From contig CAVJHK010000006.1 in assembly GCA_963649295.1 (NCBI GenBank), positions 1 to 64,000 of the forward strand: 64,000 bases of DNA, in the 5' to 3' direction. The DNA is from RGIG3528 sp963649295. GTDB taxonomy: Bacteria; Bacillota; Clostridia; Lachnospirales; Lachnospiraceae. The translations under genes and the position numbers were made by a program. The stretch's first letter is position 1. The number at the start of each line of letters is the position of its first letter. Positions 16,730 through 25,218 of the stretch are shown here, piece after piece. The notes under the pieces were generated by a model. The model ran no database searches. It saw only the letters and a list, made by a program, of their open reading frames with translations, and was not told where the DNA came from.

Positions 16730-18130
16730 TTATGCCTCTTCTTTTAATTTTTCGGTTTTTTTGATCACATCGTCAATTGTTCCGACATTGTAAAAGGCAG
16801 CCTCCGGGAAGTCATCGTAATTTCCCGAAAGAATTTCCTTAAAGCCTCTTATTGTTTCTTTTAACGGCACATAAACGCCCGGAATTCCGGTGAATTTTTC
16901 CGCTACAAAGGTCGGCTGCGCAAGAAAACGCTGAATTTTGCGCGCGCGGTTTACAACGAGCTTATCGTTGTCGCTTATTTCGTCGATACCGAGAATTGCG
17001 ATGATGTCCTGAAGCTTGTTGTATTGTTCAAGTATTTCCTGCACCGCACGTGCCGTTTTATAGTGCTCTTTACCCACAATGTCGGGCTCAAGGATACGTG
17101 ACGACGAGGACAAAGGATCGACTGCGGGGTAGATTCCCTGTTCGGCGATACGGCGGCTTAAAACTGTTGTCGCATCAAGGTGCGAGAATGTTGTTGAGGG
17201 AGCGGGATCCGTTAAGTCGTCCGCGGGCACATAAACCGCCTGGATTGATGTGACGGAACCTTTTTTTGTTGATGTGATACGTTCCTGCAATGCTCCCATT
17301 TCGGCGGCAAGTGTCGGCTGATAGCCGACTGCGGAAGGCATTCTGCCGAGCAGTGTCGAAACTTCACTTCCCGCCTGTACAAAACGGAATATGTTGTCTA
17401 TAAAAAGAAGGACGTCCTTATGTTCTTCGTCACGGAAGTATTCTGCCATTGTAAGTCCCGAAAGAGCAACTCTCATACGTACGCCGGGAGACTCGTTCAT
17501 TTGGCCGAATACAAGTGCGGTTTTGTCCGAAACTCCGCTTTCGCGCATTTCGTTCCACAAATCGTTTCCTTCACGGCTTCTTTCGCCGACGCCCGTAAAA
17601 ATGGAATATCCGCCGTGCTCCGAGCCTATGTTTCTTATAAGCTCCTGAATAAGTACGGTTTTGCCGACGCCTGCACCGCCGAAGAGACCGATTTTTCCGC
17701 CCTTCGGATAAGGCTCCAAAAGGTCGATTACCTTTATTCCGGTTTCAAGTACGCTTGTTGCGGGACGCTGATCCTTAAAAGGCGGAGCGGGACGGTGAAT
17801 TTCAAGTCTTTTTTCGGTATCGGGGATTTTTTCTCCGCCGTCGATCGGTTCGCCGAGCACGTTAAACATTCTCCCAAGTGTGCATCTGCCGACGGGAACT
17901 CTAATTCCCGTGCCGTGCGCTCTTACTTCCATGTTCCGGCACAGATTTTCGCTTTCGGCAAGCATTATGCACCTTACGGTGTCGCCTCCCACGTGCTGCT
18001 GAACTTCCATAATACGTTCTTTGCCGCGCACGGTGACGCTTAGGGCTTCTTTTATTTTCGGAAGATGCCCGGATTCAAACACAACGTCGACAACGGGCCC
18101 CGATATTTCAGCTATTCTTCCTATGTTCAT
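16730..18130 (-). CDS. atpD: ATP synthase beta subunit
   Basis: 466 residues from ATG 18130, which is preceded by AAGGAGAAG; the start overlaps the end of atpG by 23 bp, suggesting coupled translation. Catalytic subunit of F1. Walker A GGAGVGKT lies near residue 150, the catalytic glutamate segment GVGERSREGNDLW near 180, Walker B VLLFIDNIFRF near 243, and the DPAPSTTFSHLDATTVLSR segment near 317. All residues needed for catalysis appear present. Normal for its family, unlike alpha in the same operon. Confidence 0.98.
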   Translation of the reverse strand: MNIGRIAEISGPVVDVVFESGHLPKIKEALSVTVRGKERIMEVQQHVGGDTVRCIMLAESENLCRNMEVRAHGTGIRVPVGRCTLGRMFNVLGEPIDGGEKIPDTEKRLEIHRPAPPFKDQRPATSVLETGIKVIDLLEPYPKGGKIGLFGGAGVGKTVLIQELIRNIGSEHGGYSIFTGVGERSREGNDLWNEMRESGVSDKTALVFGQMNESPGVRMRVALSGLTMAEYFRDEEHKDVLLFIDNIFRFVQAGSEVSTLLGRMPSAVGYQPTLAAEMGALQERITSTKKGSVTSIQAVYVPADDLTDPAPSTTFSHLDATTVLSRRIAEQGIYPAVDPLSSSSRILEPDIVGKEHYKTARAVQEILEQYNKLQDIIAILGIDEISDNDKLVVNRARKIQRFLAQPTFVAEKFTGIPGVYVPLKETIRGFKEILSGNYDDFPEAAFYNVGTIDDVIKKTEKLKEEA

Positions 18131-19034
18131 TTTTTTGCTTCTCCTTAATACGCTTTCTCTTTTGAGCCTTTGCACCGGAGGTGACTTCGGTTATTTCCTG
18201 CGTAATTGCCGCCTGGCGCACAAGATTATATTCGAGGTTTAAAGCGTTAAGTAATTTTTCTGCATTGTCGTTTGCGGCTTTCATTGCTGTCATTCGTGCG
18301 TTTTGTTCGCTGCAAAAGCTGTCAACCAAAGCACTGTAAATAAATCCCGACAAATATCCCGGAATAACGTTTTTTAAAAGTGTTTCCGCATTCGGCTGAA
18401 ACTCAAAATCCGTATTTGCGGGTATATCCGTGTCGGTATATTCAAATTGTTTTTTTCTGATGGGAAGGAGTCTTGTTGATATTGCCTCTTCCATAATACC
18501 GTTTTTCAAATCGGTATAAATCATATATATTCTGTCTGCCGCACCCGTATCAAAAAGATTAAGCAAAACCGTGGCTATTTCTCTTGCACGCTGCATCGTC
18601 GGATTTTTGGCGGTATAAAGAAACGTTTTGTCCATATGAATGTGGTGCTGAAGACAAAATTGGCGTCCGTATTCGCCCACAACAAACAATTTTGACGATT
18701 TGTGGCGGGACATGAGCGCTTCGGCTTCTTTTATGACATTTTGATTATAGGCACCCGCAAGCCCCTTGTCTGCCGTAATCACGAGAATTGCGGAGCGTTT
18801 TGAGTTTTCTGACTGCCTGTCAGTGCTTTCAAAATAAACGCTCTCGACATTCTGCGCAGTTTTAAAAATACGCTTTATTTCTCCCTGCAATGCGTTGAAA
18901 TAAGGTCTTGTTTTGTCAAGCTCGCTTTTTGCCTTTCTCATCTTTGTGGATGAGATCAGATACATCGCATTGGTGATTTTTTGCGTGTTTTTTACACTCT
19001 CGATTCTTTTTTTGATTTCTTTTGTGTTTGACAT
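18108..19034 (-). CDS. atpG: ATP synthase gamma subunit
   Basis: 308 residues, slightly long for the family. The N-terminal helix has KKRIESVKNTQKITNAM with ISSTKMRKA, and the C-terminal helix has NARMTAMKAANDNAEKLL and RQAAITQEITEVTSGA, the coiled-coil rotor shaft. ADKGLAGAYN is the conserved middle segment. A basic tail (KRKRIKEKQKNEHRKNS) extends beyond the usual end and overlaps the atpD start. It follows atpA by 9 bp. Confidence 0.96.
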   Translation of the reverse strand: MSNTKEIKKRIESVKNTQKITNAMYLISSTKMRKAKSELDKTRPYFNALQGEIKRIFKTAQNVESVYFESTDRQSENSKRSAILVITADKGLAGAYNQNVIKEAEALMSRHKSSKLFVVGEYGRQFCLQHHIHMDKTFLYTAKNPTMQRAREIATVLLNLFDTGAADRIYMIYTDLKNGIMEEAISTRLLPIRKKQFEYTDTDIPANTDFEFQPNAETLLKNVIPGYLSGFIYSALVDSFCSEQNARMTAMKAANDNAEKLLNALNLEYNLVRQAAITQEITEVTSGAKAQKRKRIKEKQKNEHRKNS

Positions 19035-19043
19035 CGGATCACC

Positions 19044-20807
19044 TTATTCGTGTTCACGCGCTTTTTGGAGATTTAAAAATTCCTTTGACAAATCGATTAT
19101 TTCCTGCTTCATTTCATCGGTGAGAACGCCTTGAGCATCAATCTTTTGGCAAAGCGCCGGAGATTTGTTTTCGATATAACAGGTGAGACTATGCTTAAAA
19201 CGTGTCATTTGCTCCTGCAACATGTTGAGCATTATGTGAGACAATGCCGCAACAAGTATTATTACTTGCTCATGCTGGCGCAAGGGATGATATTGTTCCT
19301 GTTTTAGGAGCTCCATAAGACTTTTGCCGTAAAGGAGCTGCTTTTTTGTAATATCGTCAAGGTCGCTTGAAAATTGTGTAAATACTTCCATTTCGCGATA
19401 TTGCGCAAGATCGAGTCTGATTGCGCCGGTGGCTTTTTTGATTGCCTTTGTTTGGGCATCGCCGCCCACACGCGAAACGGATATACCGATATTGATTGCG
19501 GGACGCTGCCCGGCAAAAAAGAGATCACTTTCAAGGAAAATCTGTCCGTCTGTGATCGAAATGATATTTGTCGGGATATATGCCGAAATATCGCCTGCCT
19601 TTGTTTCAACGATAGGAAGCGCGGTCATGCTTCCGCCGCCTCTTACATCCGAAAGATGAGCCGAACGCTCAAGGAGCCTTGAGTGCAAATAAAATACGTC
19701 TCCGGGATAAGCCTCGCGCCCGGGAGCGCGCTCAAGGAGCAGCGAGAGAGTGCGGTATGCAACGGCATGCTTTGACAAATCGTCATAAACAATCAATACG
19801 TCTTTGCCCTTGTTCATAAAGTATTCGCCGATTGCTGTGCCGGAATAGGGTGCAATATACTGCATGGGGGCGGAATCGGAGGCGGATGCGCAAAGAATTA
19901 TTGTATAATTCATTGCTCCGTTTTTCTTTAAAGTTTCGGATATCTGGACAACAGAGCTCATTTTTTGCCCTATTGCGACATAAATGCATATTACGTTTTT
20001 GTTTTTTTGATTTAATATTGTGTCGATTGCGATTGCGGTCTTTCCGGTTTCTCTGTCGCCGATTATGAGCTCTCTTTGCCCACGGCCTATCGGAAACATT
20101 GAATCAATTGCGAGAATTCCGGTTTCAAGCGGAGTGTTTACGCTTTGACGGTCGATAATTCCGGGAGCGGGAGCTTCTATCGGATTGTAAGTGTCGGCGG
20201 CTATGGGTCCTTTTCCGTCAATCGGAGAACCGAGAGCGTCAACCACTCTGCCCACAAAGGCGCTTCCAACAGGAACACCTGCGGTGCGTCCTGTACGTTT
20301 TACGGGACTGCCTTCATAAATTTCTCTGTCGTCACCGAAAAGTACGCAGCCGACATAGTCTTTTTTTAAGTCCTGAACCATGCCTCGTATTCCGGATTCA
20401 AAGAGAAGAATTTCGCCGTATGTTGCGTCTTCAAGCCCGCTGACCGTTGCGATACCGTCGCCGACCGTAAGCACTGCACCCGTTTCTTCGGCAATTGCGC
20501 GCGGAGTCCATGTCGATACGGCGTCTTTGAGCAAGGGAATCACTTCTGCGGCATTGTTTCCGCCGATTTTCAAAAGATCGTCATGTAACTGCCTTATAAA
20601 GCCTTCCGAGTTCCAATTGTAGATATCAGAATCCACAACAAGTTTAAAGCCTTTTTTCTGCGATTCGTCGTATATCCATGTGAGAGGAATGTCTTCTTCG
20701 TATTTGTCCTTCAAAAACAAGCGGAACTTTTCATAATGAAGAGAATCGGGTTCTTTGATACTGTAGAGCTCGGCAGTAATTTTTTTCTTTTTATTTTTCA
20801 GCTCCAT
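19044..20807 (-). CDS. atpA: ATP synthase alpha subunit with N-terminal delta-like domain
   Basis: 587 residues, against about 500 usual. ATG 20807 is chosen because GGAGG lies 8 bases upstream; it overlaps atpF by 17 bp. Residues 85-587 are a normal alpha: GDGIATVSGL near 110, Walker A GDRETGKT near 255, and SVSRVGGDAQ near 455. Residues 9-81 are extra and follow the layout of the delta subunit C-terminal domain: strand ITAELYS, helix about 20-36, strand DIPLTWIY, a turn at the usual D-P-S-L-I-G-G site (DESQKKGF), strand FKLVV, DSDIYNW in place of GDKVIDG, and a final helix EGFIRQLHDDLLKI. No atpH exists between atpF and atpA or elsewhere in the operon. This reads as a delta-to-alpha fusion that drops the delta N-terminal domain. 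The alpha call is certain; the delta match is by eye. Confidence 0.93.
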   Translation of the reverse strand: MELKNKKKKITAELYSIKEPDSLHYEKFRLFLKDKYEEDIPLTWIYDESQKKGFKLVVDSDIYNWNSEGFIRQLHDDLLKIGGNNAAEVIPLLKDAVSTWTPRAIAEETGAVLTVGDGIATVSGLEDATYGEILLFESGIRGMVQDLKKDYVGCVLFGDDREIYEGSPVKRTGRTAGVPVGSAFVGRVVDALGSPIDGKGPIAADTYNPIEAPAPGIIDRQSVNTPLETGILAIDSMFPIGRGQRELIIGDRETGKTAIAIDTILNQKNKNVICIYVAIGQKMSSVVQISETLKKNGAMNYTIILCASASDSAPMQYIAPYSGTAIGEYFMNKGKDVLIVYDDLSKHAVAYRTLSLLLERAPGREAYPGDVFYLHSRLLERSAHLSDVRGGGSMTALPIVETKAGDISAYIPTNIISITDGQIFLESDLFFAGQRPAINIGISVSRVGGDAQTKAIKKATGAIRLDLAQYREMEVFTQFSSDLDDITKKQLLYGKSLMELLKQEQYHPLRQHEQVIILVAALSHIMLNMLQEQMTRFKHSLTCYIENKSPALCQKIDAQGVLTDEMKQEIIDLSKEFLNLQKAREHE

Positions 20808-21291
20808 CTGCCGTACCTCCGTAAGCTGCATTCAAAAAGTCGTCATAAGAATTTTCAACCGAAGTCTGCGAGATTTTTTTGATTGCGGAAGCTGCCATTT
20901 CGGCGATTTCTTCCTGGGCGGATTGGATTATCTGATCGTGCTCGAGATTTGCCTGCAATTTTGCATTTGCAACGATTTTATCGGCTTTTTCGTGAGCATC
21001 CGCAAGGATCATATCCGCTTGTCTGCTCATATCTGCCTGTGCACTTTGCTTCATTTTTGTTATTTGGTCTTCGGCATCAAGAAGTTTTGCCTTGTAGTCA
21101 TCACACAATTTGTCCGCTTCTGATTTCTTTTGTTCGGCTTCAGCATTTAAGCCTTTAAAATATTCTTCGCGTTTTTTTATGAAATCGCATACGGGTCTAT
21201 ATAAAAGCATATAAAGTCCTCCGCCGAGAATCACAAAATTGAGAGCGTGAAGAAGTATTTGCTGTATGTCGATGTTAAGCGGTATATTCAT
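20791..21291 (-). CDS. atpF: ATP synthase b subunit
   Basis: 166 residues: one N-terminal membrane helix (about 10-30, ILLHALNFVILGGGLYMLL), then a long, charged, mostly helical region that forms the peripheral stalk. Ordinary length, with no delta sequence fused to its end (unlike the mycobacterial b-delta protein). It normally binds the delta C-terminal domain, which here appears to be carried by alpha. It follows atpE by 20 bp. Confidence 0.94.
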   Translation of the reverse strand: MNIPLNIDIQQILLHALNFVILGGGLYMLLYRPVCDFIKKREEYFKGLNAEAEQKKSEADKLCDDYKAKLLDAEDQITKMKQSAQADMSRQADMILADAHEKADKIVANAKLQANLEHDQIIQSAQEEIAEMAASAIKKISQTSVENSYDDFLNAAYGGTADGAEK

Positions 21292-21311
21292 ACCTTTGCC
21301 CCCTTATAGAC

Positions 21312-21680
21312 TTATAAAACGAATATGATGAGAATTGCGACAATGAGCGCATAAATGATTGCCGTTTCGACAAACACAAGTCCGAGCATAAGGCTTGTTC
21401 TGATTTGACCTGCGGCTTCGGGCTGGCGTGAAATGCCTTCAACAGACTTTGCGATTGCGATGCCCATTGCGATTGCACCGGCACTTGCGGCAATTGCGAT
21501 TGCAAGGCCTGCGGCCTGTGCTTTTGTGCCGGTGACGGAAGAATCCGATTCGGATTCGGTTTCTGCGGCCATGACCGTATTTTCTGCGGATTCGTCTGCG
21601 GCATAGGCTTTGGATGTGAATCCAAGGGTTACGATTAATGCAAATACGACAACAATAAATGTTTTGATAAGTTTTTTCAT
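21312..21680 (-). CDS. atpE: ATP synthase c subunit with signal peptide and acidic leader
   Basis: 122 residues; normal c subunits are 75-90. Residues 56-122 are a standard c hairpin: glycine/alanine-rich first helix, polar loop RQPEA at 85-89, and second helix with the ion-binding glutamate E105 (LVFVETAIIY). Residues 1-27 look like a cleavable signal peptide (basic start, hydrophobic core, SKAYA before the cut). Residues 28-54 are acidic and serine-rich (several E, D, S). The Na+-type glutamine of the first helix is replaced by methionine, while E-T and Y of the second helix remain, so ion choice cannot be decided. The start follows GGAGG. Confidence 0.93.
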   Translation of the reverse strand: MKKLIKTFIVVVFALIVTLGFTSKAYAADESAENTVMAAETESESDSSVTGTKAQAAGLAIAIAASAGAIAMGIAIAKSVEGISRQPEAAGQIRTSLMLGLVFVETAIIYALIVAILIIFVL

Positions 21681-21695
21681 GATAATAACCTCCGT

Positions 21696-22565
21696 TTAAA
21701 CAGCAGCTTTTTTGGCTTTTGCTATAATTTTGTTTGTTTTGCCGGGCTTGATTTTCTTTTGTTTTTTGTGCGATTCCGAAACCTCACCGTAGAAGAGGGC
21801 GGTAAGCATTGTGAGAACGTAGGCCTGGATGAGCGCATGTATAAGAGTGAAAAGAATTCCCACAATTACCGGAAGTACAAAACTTAAGCTCAAATAGTAA
21901 TATACAAGCTCCGTGACCAGAAGACCGCTTAGCAGCGCTCCGAACAGCCTGAAACTCATCGATACGGGAAGCGAAAAATCTTTTAATGTATTAAGTACGC
22001 CTTTAAATCCGTTCCCCGTGATTCCGCCGGACATTATCACAAGATAAGACATGCATCCCATCGCAATTGCGGCATTTATGTCTGAGAGCGGGGCGGGAAG
22101 CGCAATCGAGTGACCGAGTGTTGTCACACCCTGAAGTCCCAATAGCTCAAACAAGGTACTTATAAATATGTAAGAGCCCGCCGCAAATATGTATGCACCG
22201 AGAAATTTGTTTTTGTGCGGGCTGTTGGACTCAGCCATATCTTTAAAAAGTCCGACGGCGGACTCGAGTATGGTTTGAAATTTCCCGGGGATGATTTTAA
22301 AATGCGGTATTACAAAAATCCTGATTAAAATTGCCGCTAAAAGCAATATTGCGGTAAGCGTAAATGCGGAAATAACAGAAGGATTTACGTCTTTTATTCC
22401 GAACAGGCTTATTTTGTTTGCTTCATGAAGTACGGCATCCTTCATCGCCTCTTTGATCGTTTCGCTTTTTTCTGCGTCCCGGCCGGTTAAGAAAATACCG
22501 ATTAACAATAGGACGCATGTAAACAAAAGGACCGCAAGAGATATTATTTTTCTTTTTTTACTCAT
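21696..22565 (-). CDS. atpB: ATP synthase a subunit
   Basis: 289 residues from ATG 22565, preceded by AAAGGAAG; alternative in-frame ATGs at 22586 and 22592 would add a few basic residues. It has about six membrane helices. The essential arginine is in SFRLFGALLSG, where the usual asparagine after RLFG is alanine. HALIQAYVLTMLTALFYG is the conserved last helix. A lysine-rich tail follows. It forms the half-channels for ion flow beside the c ring. It is the first gene of the operon; no atpI is seen. Confidence 0.93.
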   Translation of the reverse strand: MSKKRKIISLAVLLFTCVLLLIGIFLTGRDAEKSETIKEAMKDAVLHEANKISLFGIKDVNPSVISAFTLTAILLLAAILIRIFVIPHFKIIPGKFQTILESAVGLFKDMAESNSPHKNKFLGAYIFAAGSYIFISTLFELLGLQGVTTLGHSIALPAPLSDINAAIAMGCMSYLVIMSGGITGNGFKGVLNTLKDFSLPVSMSFRLFGALLSGLLVTELVYYYLSLSFVLPVIVGILFTLIHALIQAYVLTMLTALFYGEVSESHKKQKKIKPGKTNKIIAKAKKAAV

Positions 22566-22602
22566 AAAAGGTCTTCTTCCTTTCATAAACATATCAAGTC
22601 TG

Positions 22603-22630
22603 ATTATATCACAATTAAGAAATAAGTAAA
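22603..22630 (-). promoter_or_regulatory. Probable atp operon promoter
   Basis: On the minus strand TTTACT (22625-22630), 16-bp spacer, TATAAT (22603-22608), 38 bp before the atpB start. Confidence 0.5.
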
Positions 22631-22715
22631 TAATTCCCAAAATAGGTAAGTTTTAAAAAAGTATAAAGTTTGTGGAAGGAGATTGGGATGGGACTTGGGG
22701 ATAAATTTTATTTTT

Positions 22716-22768
22716 TTGTAAAACTTTTACGTTCATACAAAAAATGTTACGTTCATACAAAAGTTGTT
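22716..22768 (+). repeat. Two tandem ~20-bp repeats
   Basis: The motif TTACGTTCATACAAAA occurs twice 20 bp apart, with decayed flanks. It lies between the divergent atp operon and the frameshifted repeat-protein gene. Confidence 0.7.
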
Positions 22769-22842
22769 GAAATGTGCCTGACATTATAGAACGGGAATAC
22801 TAAATAAAAGCAGATGATGATTTGAGAGAGAAAGTGAACATT

Positions 22843-23113
22843 ATGTGCAATTTAAGCGACGGACTTGAAGAAAGAATAACAAAACGTGTAACGGCTAAAG
22901 TAACGGCAAGGGTAACAGAAGACGTTACAAAAGAGGTAACGGCAAAGGTAACAAAAAGACGTTACAAAGAGCGTTACAAGGCAGATGGACCAAAAATATA
23001 TTCCTGGCATGTATGAGAACGGATGCTCTTTGGATCAGATTGCGGCTGTTGCGGGAATGAATGTAAAAACCGTAAAGACGGTTATAAAAAATGCACAGCC
23101 GGTTTTGGCATAA
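22843..23113 (+). pseudogene. Frameshifted small repeat protein (Rpn-type C-terminus)
   Basis: From ATG 22843 the frame reads MCNLSDGLEERITK, then repeated four-residue units V-T-x-x (AKVTARVTEDVTKEVTAKVT). Near a run of five A at 22954-22958 the reading shifts by one base. The second frame continues the same V-T repeat (KDVTKSVTRQ) and ends in QKYIPGMYENGCSLDQIAAV to the stop at 23113. The start MCNLS and the SLDQIA-type ending resemble the C-terminal part of Rpn/PD-(D/E)XK transposase-related proteins of Lachnospiraceae, without the nuclease domain. One extra A explains the break. Probably a decaying remnant; a real small gene with an assembly error is possible. Confidence 0.65.
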
Positions 23114-23150
23114 GTTTAAATTGAGTCGGAGAAATCTTTGGCAAAAAATA

Positions 23151-23192
23151 AACAAAAAGAAGCATTGTGATATTCGCAGTGCTTCTTTTGTT
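23151..23192. terminator. Bidirectional terminator
   Basis: AACAAAAAGAAGCATTG pairs with CAGTGCTTCTTTTGTT, with A-rich and T-rich flanks. It can serve the convergent repeat protein and the SDR gene. 23193-23275 shows nothing more. Confidence 0.75.
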
Positions 23193-23275
23193 ATAACTTA
23201 TCGTCGATTATAGGAAACGTTTCTTGTTTCCGTAATTATCTTTTATACGATTTTATATATTAACCCTAAAATTTA

Positions 23276-24076
23276 TTAAGGACGAAGTCCCATACCACCC
23301 TCGAGTGTGATTGTTTCGCCGCTCATATATTTGAAGTCGGGGCTTGCAAGCTGTACGCAGACACGTCCGATTTCGGTTTCGACATTTCCGTAATGCTTCA
23401 TGGGAGGCATCTTAACGTTTGCCTTGAATGCTTCGGGATATGCCTTTTCAAAGTTTTCAAGCTGTGCGGTCCATGCAAGAGGACATACAACGTTTACGTT
23501 GATTCCGTCTGCGCCCCACTCGGTTGCGGCAACTCTCGAAAGTCCGCGGATGCCTTCTTTTGCGGCGGCATATGCGCACTGACCGTAGTTTCCGAAGAGA
23601 CCTGCGCCCGATGCAAAGTTGATAACGGAACCCTTTGTTTCCTTGAGGTAAGGATAGCAAGCCTTCATATAATAGAATGCAGCATAGAGACCGGAATAAA
23701 GCGCAAGGTTGAACTGATCTGTCGTATGATCGGCAAGTGTAACGCCGGAAGCCGAGGCTTGAGCATTGTTGATAAGAACGTCGATATGTCCGAAGGTGTC
23801 AATTGTCTGCTTAACAACGTTTGCAACCGTGGCTTCGTTGTCTGCGCCCGCATTTACGTCAGCCTGTATGGGGAGAACCCTGATGCCGTATTTCTTTTCA
23901 AGCTCCTCTTTTGCTTCGGTAAGCTTTGCTGTGTTACGTCCCGTGATAACGATGTTTGCGCCTTCCTTTGCATATGCGGTCGCAATACCGTATCCGATTG
24001 ATCCGCAGCTACCGTCCGAAAGAACGGCTCTGCCTCCGCCTGTAATAATTACTGTTTTACCGGTTAAAAATCCCAT
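23276..24076 (-). CDS. Short-chain dehydrogenase/reductase
   Basis: 266 residues, classical SDR length. NAD(P)-binding loop TGGG at 13-16 continues with a longer than usual insert before SIGYGIA, a form reminiscent of enoyl-reductase-like SDRs (SIAYGIA). INNA lies near 106, serine in NFASGAG near 157, and the catalytic YAAAK near 170. The C-terminal MSGETITLEGGMGL is common in SDRs acting on sugars, steroids or acyl groups. The substrate is not deducible. It is transcribed alone, from its own promoter at 24150-24177. Confidence 0.88.
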   Translation of the reverse strand: MGFLTGKTVIITGGGRAVLSDGSCGSIGYGIATAYAKEGANIVITGRNTAKLTEAKEELEKKYGIRVLPIQADVNAGADNEATVANVVKQTIDTFGHIDVLINNAQASASGVTLADHTTDQFNLALYSGLYAAFYYMKACYPYLKETKGSVINFASGAGLFGNYGQCAYAAAKEGIRGLSRVAATEWGADGINVNVVCPLAWTAQLENFEKAYPEAFKANVKMPPMKHYGNVETEIGRVCVQLASPDFKYMSGETITLEGGMGLRP

Positions 24077-24149
24077 TGTCGGATTCCTCCTTTATTTTAC
24101 ATTTGGTGTCGCCTTTTGTTTAAGTGCACGTCGGCGAACGTTTGTTAAA

Positions 24150-24177
24150 ATTATAACACGTTAAAAAGAATAATCAA
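24150..24177 (-). promoter_or_regulatory. Promoter of the SDR gene
   Basis: On the minus strand TTGATT (24172-24177), 16-bp spacer, TATAAT (24150-24155). Confidence 0.6.
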
Positions 24178-24282
24178 GCATGGCAAAAAAATTAATAATG
24201 ATTTAATAATAATGATGTATGAGCAAAAAGCTTTTTGATATTAGTATTGTGTGGTATAATGAGAAAAAATCAGGAGGTACAT

Positions 24283-25086
24283 ATGGTCAAAATTTACAAT
24301 TGTTTTCCGGGCGGAAAACACAAGGCACTTACGATGAGCTATGATGACGGCAAGGTTGAAGACAGAAGGCTTGTCGGGATATTTAATAAGCACGGCATCA
24401 GGGGGACGTTCAATATAAATTCCGGAATCGAGGGAGATCCGACAAGAATTCCGTTTGAGGAATTAAAGGAGCTTTATGCGGGACACGAGGTCGCAATACA
24501 TACATTTAACCATCCCACGATTTCGCGTTGTCCGTCGGAGCTTGTCGTAAGCGAGGTAATGGAAGACAGAAAGAGGCTTGAGACGATTTTCGGATATCCG
24601 ATTCACGGAATGGCATATCCCAACGGCTCGTATGACAGCCGTATCGTAAATATGCTTCCGGGGCTCGGAATTAAATATTCGCGTGTTGTCGAAACGACGG
24701 GCGGATTTGAAATTCCCGAAAACTTCCTCACATGGCACGGCACATGCCACCATAACGAAAATCTTATAGAAAAGGGAAAACAATTTATAGAATTTAACAA
24801 AATACAATATCTTTATCTTATGTATGTGTGGGGGCACAGCTTTGAATTCAGAACCCATGACAACTGGGAGATAATTGAGGAGTTCTGCGAAATGACAGGC
24901 AACCGTGACGATATCTGGTATGCAACAAACATTCAAATCGTAGATTATGTTGAAGCAATGAAACGTCTTGAGTATTCGGCAGATCTCTCAATGGTCTATA
25001 ATCCGTCTGCGATGTCCGTTTGGATAAGCGTTGACGGAGAAGTGACGGAAATTAAAGGCGGAGAACTTAAAAATCTTGCAAAGTGA
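24283..25086 (+). CDS. Polysaccharide deacetylase (NodB fold)
   Basis: 267 residues from ATG 24283, preceded by AGGAGG; a TATAAT at 24256 is a likely -10. Motif 1 is TMSYDDG (residues about 18-24, catalytic Asp and metal Asp), motif 2 is HTFNHPTIS (metal histidines, about 71-79) and motif 3 is AYPNGSYD. There is no signal peptide, so it is either cytoplasmic or acts on a small soluble substrate rather than wall peptidoglycan. Family enzymes remove N- or O-acetyl groups from sugars with a divalent metal. Confidence 0.88.
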   Translation: MVKIYNCFPGGKHKALTMSYDDGKVEDRRLVGIFNKHGIRGTFNINSGIEGDPTRIPFEELKELYAGHEVAIHTFNHPTISRCPSELVVSEVMEDRKRLETIFGYPIHGMAYPNGSYDSRIVNMLPGLGIKYSRVVETTGGFEIPENFLTWHGTCHHNENLIEKGKQFIEFNKIQYLYLMYVWGHSFEFRTHDNWEIIEEFCEMTGNRDDIWYATNIQIVDYVEAMKRLEYSADLSMVYNPSAMSVWISVDGEVTEIKGGELKNLAK

Positions 25087-25157
25087 TCATGAAAAAGTAT
25101 ATCTTATGAAAAGTTCTTCTTTGCTTCTTATTGAAAAAAAGTTGTCATTAAAGAAAT

Positions 25158-25190
25158 GAACGATCCGGATTCCGGACCGTTCTTTTGTTT
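25158..25190. terminator. Terminator between deacetylase and lipoprotein genes
   Basis: GAACGATCCGG (25158-25168) pairs with CCGGACCGTTC (25172-25182) with one mismatch, then a T-rich tract. It separates two convergent genes. Confidence 0.75.
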
Positions 25191-25218
25191 TCTTAGTCTA
25201 AATTTTACAGGTTAACGA

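Noticed and set aside
21312..21680. Sodium-specific c ring
   Set aside because: E-T and Y of the second helix fit, but the first-helix glutamine is methionine, so no call can be made.
16285..22565. N-type (Na+) ATPase operon
   Set aside because: Gene order is the standard atpBEFAGDC, without atpQ or atpR; only the delta gene is missing.
22843..23113. Programmed ribosomal frameshift
   Set aside because: No X-XXY-YYZ site in the right register and no downstream pseudoknot were seen; a simple indel in an A run is enough.
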